Origin: an uncultured Eubacterium sp.
GTDB lineage: Bacteria > Bacillota > Clostridia > Peptostreptococcales > Anaerovoracaceae
Assembly: GCA_900543485.1 (NCBI GenBank)
Contig: UQRM01000004.1
Span: 1 to 64,000 of the forward strand
Length of the DNA stretch: 64,000 bases
Direction of reading: 5' to 3'
Below the pieces are notes generated by a model that was not told where the DNA came from, made no database searches, and saw nothing but the letters and a program-made list of their open reading frames with translations. The position numbers and the translations under genes are program-made. Positions 43,776 through 52,981 of the stretch are shown one piece after another (the stretch's first letter is position 1; each line of letters begins with the position of its first letter).

Positions 43776-45524
43776 ATGAAAGTAGTAATCGGACAGGGAA
43801 GCTGTGGTGTCGCTACAGGCGCCAAGAAGACGGCTACCGAATTCGAAAAACAGATAGCTGACAGGAACCTGGACGTGAAGGTGGATATCACCGGATGCGT
43901 GGGGACATGCTATCTGGAGCCTATCGTCGATATTTACGATGATGACGGAGGCATGACGAGATATGTCAAGGTACAGCCTGACAAGGTCGAGAAGATTGTC
44001 GAGGATCACCTCGTTGAAAAGAAGGTCTCGGAGGAATACGCCATATCCGACGAAGACAAGCAGTTCGTGGAAAAGCAGCAGAGAGTAGTGCTGAGGAACT
44101 GCGGCGTGATAAATCCTGAGAACATCGATGAATATATCGCGGCTGACGGATACAAGGCCATAGAGAAGGTCCTGACTTCCATGACGCCTGAGGAAGTAAT
44201 CGAGGAGATAAAGATATCGGGCCTCAGGGGCAGAGGCGGCGCAGGGTTCCCTACATGGTTCAAGTGGAATGCGGCAAAGCAGAGCCCGGGAAATGAGAAA
44301 TATCTGGTATGTAATGCCGACGAGGGAGACCCGGGCGCGTTCATGGACAGGTCGGTCCTGGAGGGCGACCCTCATTCCCTGCTGGAAGGTATGATAATAG
44401 GCGGATACGCCATGGGCGCCAGCCAGGGTGTCATATACTGTCGTGCCGAGTATCCTCTGGCCATCAAGAGGCTGGAGATAGCTATGGCGCAGGCCAGGGA
44501 AAAAGGATTCCTCGGAAAGAACATATTCGATTCGGGTTTCGATTTCGATATATATATCAAAGCGGGAGCAGGAGCATTCGTATGCGGAGAGGAAACGGCG
44601 CTGATAGCGTCCCTGGAAGGCGAGAGAGGTATGCCTAGACTGAAGCCTCCTTTCCCTGCGGCGAAGGGCTTCTGGCAGAAGCCTACCGATATAAATAACG
44701 TTGAGACGCTGGCCAACGTACCGTGGATCATCTACAACGGCGGAGCAGCCTTCGGAGCCATGGGAACTGAGAAGAGCAAGGGAACCAAGGTATTCGCGCT
44801 GGCCGGAAAGATAAAGAAGGGCGGCCTTGTGGAAGTTCCTATGGGACTTACGCTGAGAGACGTCATCTACGGTATCGGCGGCGGCATCAAGAACGACAGG
44901 AAGTTCAAGGCCGTACAGATGGGAGGACCTTCCGGCGGATGTATCCCTGCGGAGCTGATAGACACTCCTGTAACGTATGAGGATATCAACAAGACAGGCG
45001 CCATCGTAGGCTCCGGCGGTATGATAGTAATGGACGAGGATACCTGCATGGTGGATATGGCCAGATACTTCCTCAACTTTACGCGGGATGAGTCCTGCGG
45101 CAAGTGCAACTATTGCAGGATAGGGACCAAGAGAATGCTGGAGATCCTGGAGAGGATAACCAATGGCGAAGGCAAGGACGGAGATATAGAACTGCTGGAA
45201 GAGCTGGCCATGAAGATAAAGGATGGCTCCATGTGCGGCCTGGGTCAGACTGCCCCTAACCCTGTCCTGACGACGCTGAAATATTTCAGAAACGAATATG
45301 AAGACCATATTTACAACAAGAAGTGTACTGCGGGATCATGCAAAGCCCTTATCACTTACACTATCACCGATGATTGTAAAGGCTGCACCCTGTGCGCAAA
45401 GAAATGTCCGGTGGACGCTATTTCCGGCAGCGTGAAGGAAAAGCACGTCATAGACCAGACCAAGTGCATCAAGTGCGGCAAATGTCTTGAGACATGCAAC
45501 TTTGGCGCGATAGAGAAGAAATAA
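43776..45524 (+). CDS. NuoF/HydB-like flavin- and Fe-S-binding subunit (StnB-like)
   Basis: NADH- and FMN-binding subunit of 582 residues. A thioredoxin-like [2Fe-2S] domain covers about 1-95. The NuoF core follows with GRGGAGFPTWFKW, NADEGDPGAFMDR, GAGAFVCGEETALIASLEG and the [4Fe-4S] motif SCGKCNYCRIG. A C-terminal two-cluster ferredoxin closes it (CKGCTLCAKKCP, CIKCGKCLETC). This HydB-type layout is that of subunits proposed to bifurcate electrons from NADH. It lies 11 bases after the NuoE-like gene and 16 before the large partner. Confidence 0.92.
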   Translation: MKVVIGQGSCGVATGAKKTATEFEKQIADRNLDVKVDITGCVGTCYLEPIVDIYDDDGGMTRYVKVQPDKVEKIVEDHLVEKKVSEEYAISDEDKQFVEKQQRVVLRNCGVINPENIDEYIAADGYKAIEKVLTSMTPEEVIEEIKISGLRGRGGAGFPTWFKWNAAKQSPGNEKYLVCNADEGDPGAFMDRSVLEGDPHSLLEGMIIGGYAMGASQGVIYCRAEYPLAIKRLEIAMAQAREKGFLGKNIFDSGFDFDIYIKAGAGAFVCGEETALIASLEGERGMPRLKPPFPAAKGFWQKPTDINNVETLANVPWIIYNGGAAFGAMGTEKSKGTKVFALAGKIKKGGLVEVPMGLTLRDVIYGIGGGIKNDRKFKAVQMGGPSGGCIPAELIDTPVTYEDINKTGAIVGSGGMIVMDEDTCMVDMARYFLNFTRDESCGKCNYCRIGTKRMLEILERITNGEGKDGDIELLEELAMKIKDGSMCGLGQTAPNPVLTTLKYFRNEYEDHIYNKKCTAGSCKALITYTITDDCKGCTLCAKKCPVDAISGSVKEKHVIDQTKCIKCGKCLETCNFGAIEKK

Positions 45525-45540
45525 GGGAGGTGGAAGAAAG

Positions 45541-48500
45541 ATGAACAAGTTCAGACTTAATATAAACGGAAAAGAAGTCACCGGTGTTCCGGGACAGACT
45601 ATTCTTGAAGTCGCCAGAGAAAACGACATTTTCATTCCTACTCTCTGTTACGACGAAAGAACGAAGATATACGGCTCCTGCGGCATATGCATGTGCGAGG
45701 TGGAGGGAAACCCTAAGCTTTGCAAGGCATGCGCCACGGAGATAGCCCCTGGTATGGTCATCAGGACCAATACGGAGAGGGTAATTGAATCGAGGAAGAC
45801 CAATCTGGAGCTGCTGCTTTCCAATCACGTGGGAGACTGCAGACCGCCTTGTGTGCTGGCATGTCCCGCTCAGACAGATTGCCAGGGCTATGTGGGGCTC
45901 ATCGCCAACGGCGAGTATGAAGCGGCGCTGGAGCTGGTGAAGGACAAGATCCCTCTTCCTGCATCGCTGGGAAGAGTATGTCCGCATCCTTGTGAAGACG
46001 AATGCAGGAGAGGCCTCATCGACGAGCCGATCTCCATACAGTGGCTCAAGAGATTCGCGGCCGATCAGGATCTGATGAGCGAGGACGCTTTCATACCTGA
46101 GTGTGAGCCTGATACGGGCAAGAGCGTTGCCATCATCGGCGGCGGTCCGCTGGGACTTTCCGCTGCATATTTCCTGAGGCAGAAGGGCCACGCGGTTACC
46201 GTCTTCGAAGCCATGCCTAAGGCAGGCGGTATGCTGAGATACGGTATCCCTGAGTACAGACTTCCTAAGGAAGTGCTGGATGACGAGATATTGACGATAC
46301 AGAAGATGGGCGCTGAGATAATCACCGACACCAAGATAGGCAAGGATATCCCGTTCGAGACTATAAGGGAAGATTTCGATGCCGTGCTGATAGGTATCGG
46401 AGCATGGATATCCACCGGTGTGGGATGCAAAGGTGAGGATGCTGAAGGCGTCATCGGCGGTATAGACCTGCTGAGGAAGGTCGTAAGGAACGAAGAGATA
46501 GAGCTTGGCGAGAAGGTGGCCATCGTCGGCGGCGGAAACACCGCCATGGATGCCTGCAGGACGGCTGTAAGGCTGGGAGCCAAGGAAGTATACAACATCT
46601 ACAGAAGGACCAAGGACGAGATGCCTGCCGACATGGTGGAGATCGAAGAGGCCGAGGAAGAAGGCGTTATCTTCAAGAACCTGAGGAACCCTCTGGAAGT
46701 CATCAAGGACGAGAACGGCCACGTCAAGGAAGTCGTACTCCAGGTGATGGAGCTGGGCGAGCCTGATGAGTCGGGAAGAAGGAGACCTGTTCCGGTGGAA
46801 GGAAAGACCGAGACTGTCGCCATCGACACCATGATACTGGCCATCGGTCAGGCTGTAGACGCTGAGATCTTCGACTGTGACAAGACCAGAAAGAACGCCA
46901 TCGCCTACGACAAGGATACATTCATGACCAGCATCCCTGGCGTATTTGCCGGCGGAGACTGCGGTAACGACAAGATCTCTATCGCTGTTGAAGCCATCGC
47001 CGACGCCAAGAAGGCTTCCGAGATAATAGACGCTTATCTCTACGGAGAAAAGGTGAAGTATGAAAAGCCTTACTTCGTCCAGAGAGACGATATAACGGAG
47101 AAGACATTCGAAGACAGAGAGAGGATGTGCAGACCTGAGATGCCTCAGCTGAGTCCTGAGGAGAGAAGGGACAACTTCAGCGAGGTGATTCCTGACGGAT
47201 ACACTGCCGAGCAGGCCGAAGCGGAGGCCTCCAGATGTCTCGAGTGCGGATGCCACGATTACTTCGAGTGCAAGCTGATAGATCTGGCTCATCAGTACGA
47301 CGTACATCCTGAGAGGTTCGACGGCGACAAGCATACTACAGAATACGAGGACGATCATCCGTTCATCGTGAGAGACCCTAACAAGTGTATACTCTGCGGC
47401 CTCTGCGTGAGAGTGTGCGACGAGGTGATGGGCGTTGGAGCTCTTGGTCTCGTAAACAGAGGATTCGATACTGTCGTAATGCCTAACATGGAGAAGCCGC
47501 TGATCGAATCGGGATGCATTTCCTGTGGTCAGTGTGTCAGCGTATGCCCTACGGGAGCTCTCCAGGAGAGGACTACCATGATAAAGGAGACTCCTGTGGA
47601 TACTGTAGAGACAGACACAACATGTTCCTTCTGTTCGGTAGGATGCAGCCTGAAGCTGGAAAGCTGCGGCGATATGCTGATAAAGGCCAATCCTGATAAG
47701 GAAGGGACTGTCAACGCCGGACTGGCTTGCGGCAAAGGCAAGTGGGGATTCGACTGCGCTATGCTGGAAGACAAGCTGGAAGAGCCTCTCATCAAAGATG
47801 TGGAGGGTTTCAGAGAAGCGGATTATCACGAGGCTCTGGTGATGATAGCCAAGAAGTGTCAGTCAGTCGGAGCCAGATATGGTAAGGACGCTATCGGTGT
47901 TTCTGTTTCTGACCGATACACCAATGAAGAAGCATATGCCATAAAGAAGATGGCTGAAGCCATGGGCGCCAGGATATTCTGCATGAACAACAGGAAGAGC
48001 GGTATAGCTCAGGTCATCGGACACGACGCTTCGCCTAATACGATAGACGAGCTGCTTTCGACGGAGCTGATACTGGCTGTAGGCTTCAACGCCACAAACA
48101 ATCCTGTTATACAGCTGAAGATGAAGCAGGCGGCAGAAAGGGGAGCACAGGTAGTTCTCGTGAACCCTGAAGGCTTCGAACAGATGAATATGCCTTACCT
48201 GGCTAAGGAAATCTACACGCCGAACGATCTGGGATTCGTGAAAGCCATCGCAAAGGCCATCGTCGACAGCGGCAAGGGCAAGGATATCGCCGGATACGAT
48301 GAGTTCGCAGCCAGCCTCAAGGATGTGACTGTAAGCGAGGAAGCCAAGGAGATAGCCGACATGTACATGGGCGCCAGGAAGGCTATGATCGTGTTCACAC
48401 AGAACGTGATAACTACTGACGCAGCTGCTTTGCTGGCTGATATCGCTATGATCAGCGGCCATATCGGAAGCCCTAGAGACGGTATCCTTCAGGTGAAGGC

Positions 48501-49053
48501 AAAGAACAACTCTCAGGGTCTCATCGATATGGGTATCACGGATGGAGCCGAGGCGCTGGAAGGCGTGAAGGCACTGGTGGTATTCGGCGAGGAAGCTGAC
48601 ATCGATACAGATGCCCTCGAATTCCTGGCAGTATGTGACACTCACATGACTGCTCTGGCTGCAAAGGCCGACGTGGTGATACCGGGAACTGGTTTCGCGT
48701 CCACGGATGGTACCTTTACAAACACTGAGAGAAGGATGCAGCTGGTACTGGCCGCTATAGATGAAGGAGTTGCCCTCAGCAACTGGGAAGTTGCAGCGGA
48801 GATCGCTCACGTATTCGAGGTGGATCACGACTGGGAGGACACTGAGGATATTTCTGAGGAAATGAACGATACTGTGCCTGCTTATAGATATGCTCAATTG
48901 GATGAAGTATATGGAGGTGTTCTCACACCTGCGGAAGACGCCGGGCTGGTAGCCGTAGGAGATGGCAAGTTCGCTGATCCTGTGGCATGCACTGACAGCC
49001 TGATGAACGTCATCGTGGAGAGACTGCCGAAAGCGGCAAATCCGACTGCGTAG
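45541..49053 (+). CDS. Large GltD/NfnB-NuoG hybrid oxidoreductase subunit (StnC-like)
   Basis: The 1170 residues contain, in order: a [2Fe-2S] ferredoxin (1-80, YGSCGICMC); a GltD-type Cys-rich domain (CRPPCVLACPAQTDCQGY); FAD/NAD(P) Rossmann folds (VAIIGGGPLGLSAAY near 196; VAIVGGGNTAMDACR near 325); a two-cluster ferredoxin (CILCGLCVRVC, CISCGQCVSVCP) near 615-680; and a molybdopterin-oxidoreductase-like region with a CSFCSVGC [4Fe-4S] site. The position of the catalytic Sec/Cys of formate dehydrogenases (near RIFCMNNRKSG) has no Cys, so formate oxidation is unlikely. No H-cluster motif exists, so it is not a hydrogenase. Best fit: an Stn-type NADH/ferredoxin:NADP transhydrogenase. Confidence 0.85.
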   Translation: MNKFRLNINGKEVTGVPGQTILEVARENDIFIPTLCYDERTKIYGSCGICMCEVEGNPKLCKACATEIAPGMVIRTNTERVIESRKTNLELLLSNHVGDCRPPCVLACPAQTDCQGYVGLIANGEYEAALELVKDKIPLPASLGRVCPHPCEDECRRGLIDEPISIQWLKRFAADQDLMSEDAFIPECEPDTGKSVAIIGGGPLGLSAAYFLRQKGHAVTVFEAMPKAGGMLRYGIPEYRLPKEVLDDEILTIQKMGAEIITDTKIGKDIPFETIREDFDAVLIGIGAWISTGVGCKGEDAEGVIGGIDLLRKVVRNEEIELGEKVAIVGGGNTAMDACRTAVRLGAKEVYNIYRRTKDEMPADMVEIEEAEEEGVIFKNLRNPLEVIKDENGHVKEVVLQVMELGEPDESGRRRPVPVEGKTETVAIDTMILAIGQAVDAEIFDCDKTRKNAIAYDKDTFMTSIPGVFAGGDCGNDKISIAVEAIADAKKASEIIDAYLYGEKVKYEKPYFVQRDDITEKTFEDRERMCRPEMPQLSPEERRDNFSEVIPDGYTAEQAEAEASRCLECGCHDYFECKLIDLAHQYDVHPERFDGDKHTTEYEDDHPFIVRDPNKCILCGLCVRVCDEVMGVGALGLVNRGFDTVVMPNMEKPLIESGCISCGQCVSVCPTGALQERTTMIKETPVDTVETDTTCSFCSVGCSLKLESCGDMLIKANPDKEGTVNAGLACGKGKWGFDCAMLEDKLEEPLIKDVEGFREADYHEALVMIAKKCQSVGARYGKDAIGVSVSDRYTNEEAYAIKKMAEAMGARIFCMNNRKSGIAQVIGHDASPNTIDELLSTELILAVGFNATNNPVIQLKMKQAAERGAQVVLVNPEGFEQMNMPYLAKEIYTPNDLGFVKAIAKAIVDSGKGKDIAGYDEFAASLKDVTVSEEAKEIADMYMGARKAMIVFTQNVITTDAAALLADIAMISGHIGSPRDGILQVKAKNNSQGLIDMGITDGAEALEGVKALVVFGEEADIDTDALEFLAVCDTHMTALAAKADVVIPGTGFASTDGTFTNTERRMQLVLAAIDEGVALSNWEVAAEIAHVFEVDHDWEDTEDISEEMNDTVPAYRYAQLDEVYGGVLTPAEDAGLVAVGDGKFADPVACTDSLMNVIVERLPKAANPTA

Positions 49054-49091
49054 GATAATATCCGCTGGTGGTAAAAGAGAATAATAACAGT

Positions 49092-49151
49092 CAAGGGGCT
49101 GTTCCTCGGTCGACCTGACGGTCGGCTGAGGGGCAGCCCCTTGTTTCTTTA
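49092..49151 (+). terminator. Terminator of the NuoE/NuoF/hybrid operon
   Basis: CAAGGGGCTG...CGACC pairs with GGTCG...CAGCCCCTTG, a long GC-rich stem with small internal mismatches, followed by a TTTCTTT tail. Confidence 0.85.
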
Positions 49152-49206
49152 GGCTCAATTGCCAGCACGTCTTTATAAAAAAGTGGTGGTGGTAGCGAGT
49201 GGTGGT

Positions 49207-49537
49207 TGCCGGATTTCGTCATTTCTCTGAAAATTCGGCAGCTCTGCCATGACATCTTGCCGGATTTTGGGATGCGGCGTAAAATCCGGCACGCCTGACA
49301 CGATTTCTTGCCGCATTTTTCATTTTAGAATTAAATCCGGCACATCTACTGCCGGATTTTTTGCGTGGAGAGATTATCCGGCAATCGCTTTACCGGTATA
49401 TTCCATGTACGAAGTGCTCATTTGCTGTGAATGCGATTTTTCCGTTTTTGGTTGCCGGATTTTTTCTTTTTATCGGAAATTCGGCACAAGGCCGTGTCAG
49501 CGCTGCCGAATTCTGTTCGTTGTCTCGGAATTCGGCA
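49207..49537. repeat. Array of six 34-bp palindromes
   Basis: The 543-base gap between the hybrid gene and merR holds the terminator and this array. Units are TGCCGGATTT-N14-AAATCCGGCA or close variants, each exactly 34 bp: 49207-49240, 49258-49291, 49309-49342, 49350-49383, 49453-49486, 49504-49537. The last has a 13-bp perfect arm (CGCTGCCGAATTC). Starts are 51, 51, 41, 103 and 51 bp apart. Loops are unrelated in sequence. No gene was seen here. Confidence 0.85.
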
Positions 49538-49596
49538 GCGTCGTGTGCAAAGGACTGGAGAACCTTCGGTGAAGGTCGAGGCTCTGTAGATATCGG

Positions 49597-50448
49597 TTAT
49601 GGATCCATCCTCTCTATGGGAAGGCCCAGTTTCACAGCATATCCATCGAGGCTGGAGCGTGATACGCTGTCCAGAAGTACGTCCTCGAAGAAATGATCGC
49701 CGGGCATCAGGTGGTTTTCGCGGGCGAATTCCATCAGACTAGTGAACATGGAAAGGATCGGGAGGAAGCCTTCGGTGCTGTAGATGACGGCGTAGGCCCT
49801 GGGCGGGATGACAGTTATATTGGCGTCAGAGTAGGCCACATCGTCGGGATCCAGTTTTGTGTACAGGTGGGAGTAATAGTAATCCTTGTCGTCATAGCCT
49901 CCGTCTACGTCGATAAGGCCGCCTGTCACATATGGGCTGTATATCTGGTTCTGGTGACAATGGGCTATATGGGCGGCAAAAGCCGCGTATTCATCGACGC
50001 CTTCGGTACCGCCGCTGTATTTGGTAAATATATAGTACTCTTCAGGACGTTGTTCCAGCTTTATTTCCCCATGCCGGGCGGATATGCCTTCTTCTGTTAT
50101 GGCTATCTTGCCGTTGACGAATGATTTGAGCCATTGAAGCTCGGCTATCTTTTCGTCGATCAGTGTGTCATGTTCTTTCAGGAGAGTGAGGAATGAGACG
50201 GGAGAGCGGTTTTCCAGAAAGTCCTTGATATAGGAAAGGGGGATATCCAGTTCTTTCAGCATGGAGATGGTGTTGTAGGTATCGAATTGGAATATGGAAT
50301 AATAACGGTATCCGTTGTCGCCGATCAGTTCGGGCTTCAGTATACCGATCTGATCGTAGTGAAAGAGAGTCTGCTTTTTTACTCCGCAGAGTCTGGCGAA
50401 TTCGCCGGTGGTGAAGTACCCTTTAGGCTTTTTTCTGATTTTTCTCAT
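49597..50448 (-). CDS. MerR-family regulator with GyrI-like effector domain
   Basis: Transcription factor of 283 residues. The N-terminal winged helix [41 protein letters not shown] is the MerR DNA-binding segment. A coiled linker (about 85-125) and a C-terminal GyrI/BmrR-like ligand domain (about 130-283) follow, so a bulky organic ligand is likely, as in BmrR. The start at 50448 has GAGGTAAT upstream and gives the normal N-terminus; the longer frame to 50574 runs into the divergent gene. It is divergent from a MATE exporter, its probable target. Confidence 0.9.
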   Translation of the reverse strand: MRKIRKKPKGYFTTGEFARLCGVKKQTLFHYDQIGILKPELIGDNGYRYYSIFQFDTYNTISMLKELDIPLSYIKDFLENRSPVSFLTLLKEHDTLIDEKIAELQWLKSFVNGKIAITEEGISARHGEIKLEQRPEEYYIFTKYSGGTEGVDEYAAFAAHIAHCHQNQIYSPYVTGGLIDVDGGYDDKDYYYSHLYTKLDPDDVAYSDANITVIPPRAYAVIYSTEGFLPILSMFTSLMEFARENHLMPGDHFFEDVLLDSVSRSSLDGYAVKLGLPIERMDP

Positions 50449-50476
50449 TATATTACCTCGAAGTGGAAAAAGGTTA

Positions 50477-50507
50477 TTGACTATACGGTTACAGTATACT
50501 TTATTAT
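50477..50507 (+). promoter_or_regulatory. MerR-type promoter of the MATE gene (19-bp spacer)
   Basis: TTGACT (50477-50482) and TATTAT (50502-50507) are 19 bp apart. The long spacer holds a dyad, TATAC-N7-GTATA. Over-long spacers with a central dyad are the hallmark of promoters activated by MerR proteins. Confidence 0.75.
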
Positions 50508-50526
50508 ATAGCCGGAGGTCAATGAT

Positions 50527-51861
50527 ATGGATGGTATTTTTTCGGGAGAGGTAACAGCCAGGAGATTCATACATTTCGTATGGCCGTCTGTGCTGATGAT
50601 GGTCATAATAGGACTGTATTACAATATGGATTCGGTATTCGTGGTGAACTTGGTGGGAGAAGAGGCTTTGGCCGGACTTTCCATAGCTTATCCGGTACAG
50701 GGCATAATGTGGGGCTTTGCCGTGATGCTGGCATCAGGATCCAGCGCTATCGTCGCCATAAAGATGGGCGAGGGAGATCAGCAGGGGGCCAATGAAAAGT
50801 ACACCCTCATATGTATCGTTTCCATCATAACAGGTATTATTTTTTCGATAGTCTGTATCATCTTTATGGATCCGCTGGTGGAATTCCTCGGAGCAACGGA
50901 GACGCTGAAGCATTACTGCCATGATTTTCTTGGTATCATGGTGTGGAGCTTTCCGGCGGCATTCCTGGGGCAGCTGTTCGAATATTTCATAAGGGTGGAC
51001 GGCAGGCCTGTATTCACCCTGTGCCTGTATCTTTCGGGCGGATTTGTCCATCTGGCTCTCGATTACATATTGATGGGGCCTATGGGAATGGGAATAGAAG
51101 GCGCGGCATATGCCAACCTGGGAGGCATAGTTGTCATCATGATAGTAGGCGGAGCATATTTCATATTCGCCGATACGAAGCTGAAATTCGTCAAATTCAA
51201 GAATGACTGGAAATATATAGGACACTGTTTCCTCAACGGTTCGTCGGAAATGGTCAGCGAAGCGTCGTCGGGGATAACGACTTTTTTCTTCAACATAGTC
51301 GTGATAAAGCTTGCCGGTGATATAGGGGTAGCGGCTATGAGTATCATACTCAATGTCCATTATCTGCTTATATCAGTACACCTGGGATATATAATGGGCG
51401 TAGCGCCACTCATAAGCTATTTCTATGGAGCTAAGGATTATGACAAGGTGAATATCTTCATAAAGTATTCCAAGCGGTTCATAATCGTCACATGTCTGGT
51501 CAGTGCCGTATGCTGTCTGCTGTTCGGTCAGTATATCGTGATGATATTCGAACGTCCGGGAAGCGAGCTGTTTGAGATAGCTCTGACAGGCGTGAGGTTC
51601 CTGTCTGTAGCGCTTCTCTTGTGCGGTATCAACATATTTGCGTCCGGCTTTTTCACCGCTTACGGGAACGGTCCGGTATCGGCGCTCATCTCCATGTCGA
51701 GAGCGCTGATAATGAATATCATAGGAGTGATGATACTCAGCTGGCTCTTCGGGATGACAGGTGTTTACCTGACTCTGGCTTTTGCGGAGCTGACGACTAT
51801 GGGATTGTCCTTCTTCATGTTCAACAGGTACAAGGACAGGTATCATTACAGTCTAAGGTAA
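50527..51861 (+). CDS. MATE-family multidrug/toxin exporter
   Basis: Cation-coupled efflux pump of 444 residues with about 12 membrane helices. Typical MATE features are [43 protein letters not shown] and the internal two-fold repeat. GGAGG lies 9 bases before the ATG. Control by the divergent MerR protein suggests drug- or metabolite-induced expression. The substrate is unknown. Confidence 0.92.
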   Translation: MDGIFSGEVTARRFIHFVWPSVLMMVIIGLYYNMDSVFVVNLVGEEALAGLSIAYPVQGIMWGFAVMLASGSSAIVAIKMGEGDQQGANEKYTLICIVSIITGIIFSIVCIIFMDPLVEFLGATETLKHYCHDFLGIMVWSFPAAFLGQLFEYFIRVDGRPVFTLCLYLSGGFVHLALDYILMGPMGMGIEGAAYANLGGIVVIMIVGGAYFIFADTKLKFVKFKNDWKYIGHCFLNGSSEMVSEASSGITTFFFNIVVIKLAGDIGVAAMSIILNVHYLLISVHLGYIMGVAPLISYFYGAKDYDKVNIFIKYSKRFIIVTCLVSAVCCLLFGQYIVMIFERPGSELFEIALTGVRFLSVALLLCGINIFASGFFTAYGNGPVSALISMSRALIMNIIGVMILSWLFGMTGVYLTLAFAELTTMGLSFFMFNRYKDRYHYSLR

Positions 51862-51926
51862 CGCCGCGGACAGGAAAGCGTCCCGCCGGAGAGAGTTGCC
51901 AAAGAGAACAATATAGTACGCGGCAT

Positions 51927-51961
51927 AAAGCCCGGAAGCTGTTGGCTGGTCCGGGCTTTTC
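51927..51961 (+). terminator. Terminator after the MATE gene
   Basis: Perfect stem AAAGCCCGG (51927-51935) / CCGGGCTTT (51951-51959) with a T-rich tail. Confidence 0.85.
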
Positions 51962-51970
51962 TGATATAAT
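51942..51970 (+). promoter_or_regulatory. Promoter of prmA, overlapping the upstream terminator
   Basis: TTGGCT (51942-51947), 17-base spacer, extended -10 TGA-TATAAT (-10 at 51965-51970). The -35 box lies in the loop of the MATE terminator hairpin. Confidence 0.7.
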
Positions 51971-52000
51971 CATATACAATATGAATCCAGGAGGAGAGAG

Positions 52001-52981
52001 ATGAAATATATAGAATTCAAAGTACACGCCAGCAGGCAGGGCGTGGAGCAGCTGACGGCCATGTTCATGTCCAAAGGGATATATGAGCTTTCCATAAAGG
52101 ATCCGGCCGACATGGAGGACATCCTCGACAAGAAGGCATCCTATGAGTGGGACTATGTCGATGACAGTCTCAGGGAGACCGTGGACAAAGAACCTGTCGT
52201 ATCGGTATATTTTGAGGATACGCCGGAAAACAGGGAGCGGATACAGGACTTGAAATTATCGGTCATGATGCTGAAAAGCAAGGAGCTGGAGGGCCTGTAC
52301 GGCTGGGATGTGGACTTTGGCAGATTATACGCGGAGACTGTGGATGTAGATGATGTGGACTGGAAGGATAAGTGGAAGGAGAATTTCAAGCCTCTGAAGG
52401 TCACGGACAGGTTGGTGATCAAGCCTACGTGGGAAGAATATACTGCGGCCGGAGATGAGCTCGTGCTGGAGCTGGATCCGGGTATGGCTTTCGGGACGGG
52501 GAGCCATGAGACTACATCACTTTGTCTGAAACTGCTGGAGGAATATCTGGGAGAAGAGCCGGCGGACAAGAAGATCCTGGACGTGGGCTGCGGTTCAGGC
52601 ATCCTTTCCATAGCGGCAGCGCTGCTGGGCTGCGGCCCCGTCCTGGGTATCGATATAGACGAGGATGCGGTAAGGGTCGCCAATGAGAACGTTCGACTTA
52701 ATGGCGTCGATGATGTCGTTGAAATAACACATGGAGATTTGCTGCAAGGAGTGGATTTCAAGGCGGATATCGTGGTGGCCAATCTGATGGCAGACCTGGT
52801 AGCCATGCTTTCGGAAAGCGTAGCTGATCACATGGAAAAGGGCGGCGTTTTCATTTCCTCGGGTATCCTGACGGAGAAGAAGGAAATGGTGGAAAATGCT
52901 CTTGAGAAAGCCGGCTTTGAGATAAAGGAAATAAGAGAGGATGGCGAATGGTGCGCAATAGTCGCAGAGGTCGGTAAATGA
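52001..52981 (+). CDS. prmA: Ribosomal protein L11 methyltransferase
   Basis: SAM-dependent enzyme that methylates ribosomal protein L11. The 326 residues have the N-terminal L11-recognition domain and the methyltransferase core: LELDPGMAFGTGSHETTSLCLKLLEEY, KILDVGCGSGILSIAAALLG and VVANLMADLV. A GGAGGAGAG site precedes the ATG. Its stop overlaps the rsmE start (ATGA at 52978-52981), the common prmA-rsmE pair. Confidence 0.95.
   Translation: MKYIEFKVHASRQGVEQLTAMFMSKGIYELSIKDPADMEDILDKKASYEWDYVDDSLRETVDKEPVVSVYFEDTPENRERIQDLKLSVMMLKSKELEGLYGWDVDFGRLYAETVDVDDVDWKDKWKENFKPLKVTDRLVIKPTWEEYTAAGDELVLELDPGMAFGTGSHETTSLCLKLLEEYLGEEPADKKILDVGCGSGILSIAAALLGCGPVLGIDIDEDAVRVANENVRLNGVDDVVEITHGDLLQGVDFKADIVVANLMADLVAMLSESVADHMEKGGVFISSGILTEKKEMVENALEKAGFEIKEIREDGEWCAIVAEVGK

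Noticed and set aside
45469..47829. 786-residue minus-strand open frame
   Set aside because: It lies opposite the redox subunit and shows no family motif or ribosome site. Other long minus frames (7260-8594, 14518-15501, 43533-45308, 47863-49158) are the same kind of shadow.
45541..49053. Formate dehydrogenase or [FeFe]-hydrogenase
   Set aside because: The catalytic Sec/Cys position of formate dehydrogenases has no Cys or TGA codon, and no H-cluster motifs (TSCCPxW, MPCxxK) exist in any subunit.
49207..49537. CRISPR array
   Set aside because: Repeats are evenly sized, but each has an inner 14-bp variable centre, spacers are only 7-69 bp, arms vary, and no cas genes are near. The palindrome-array reading fits better.
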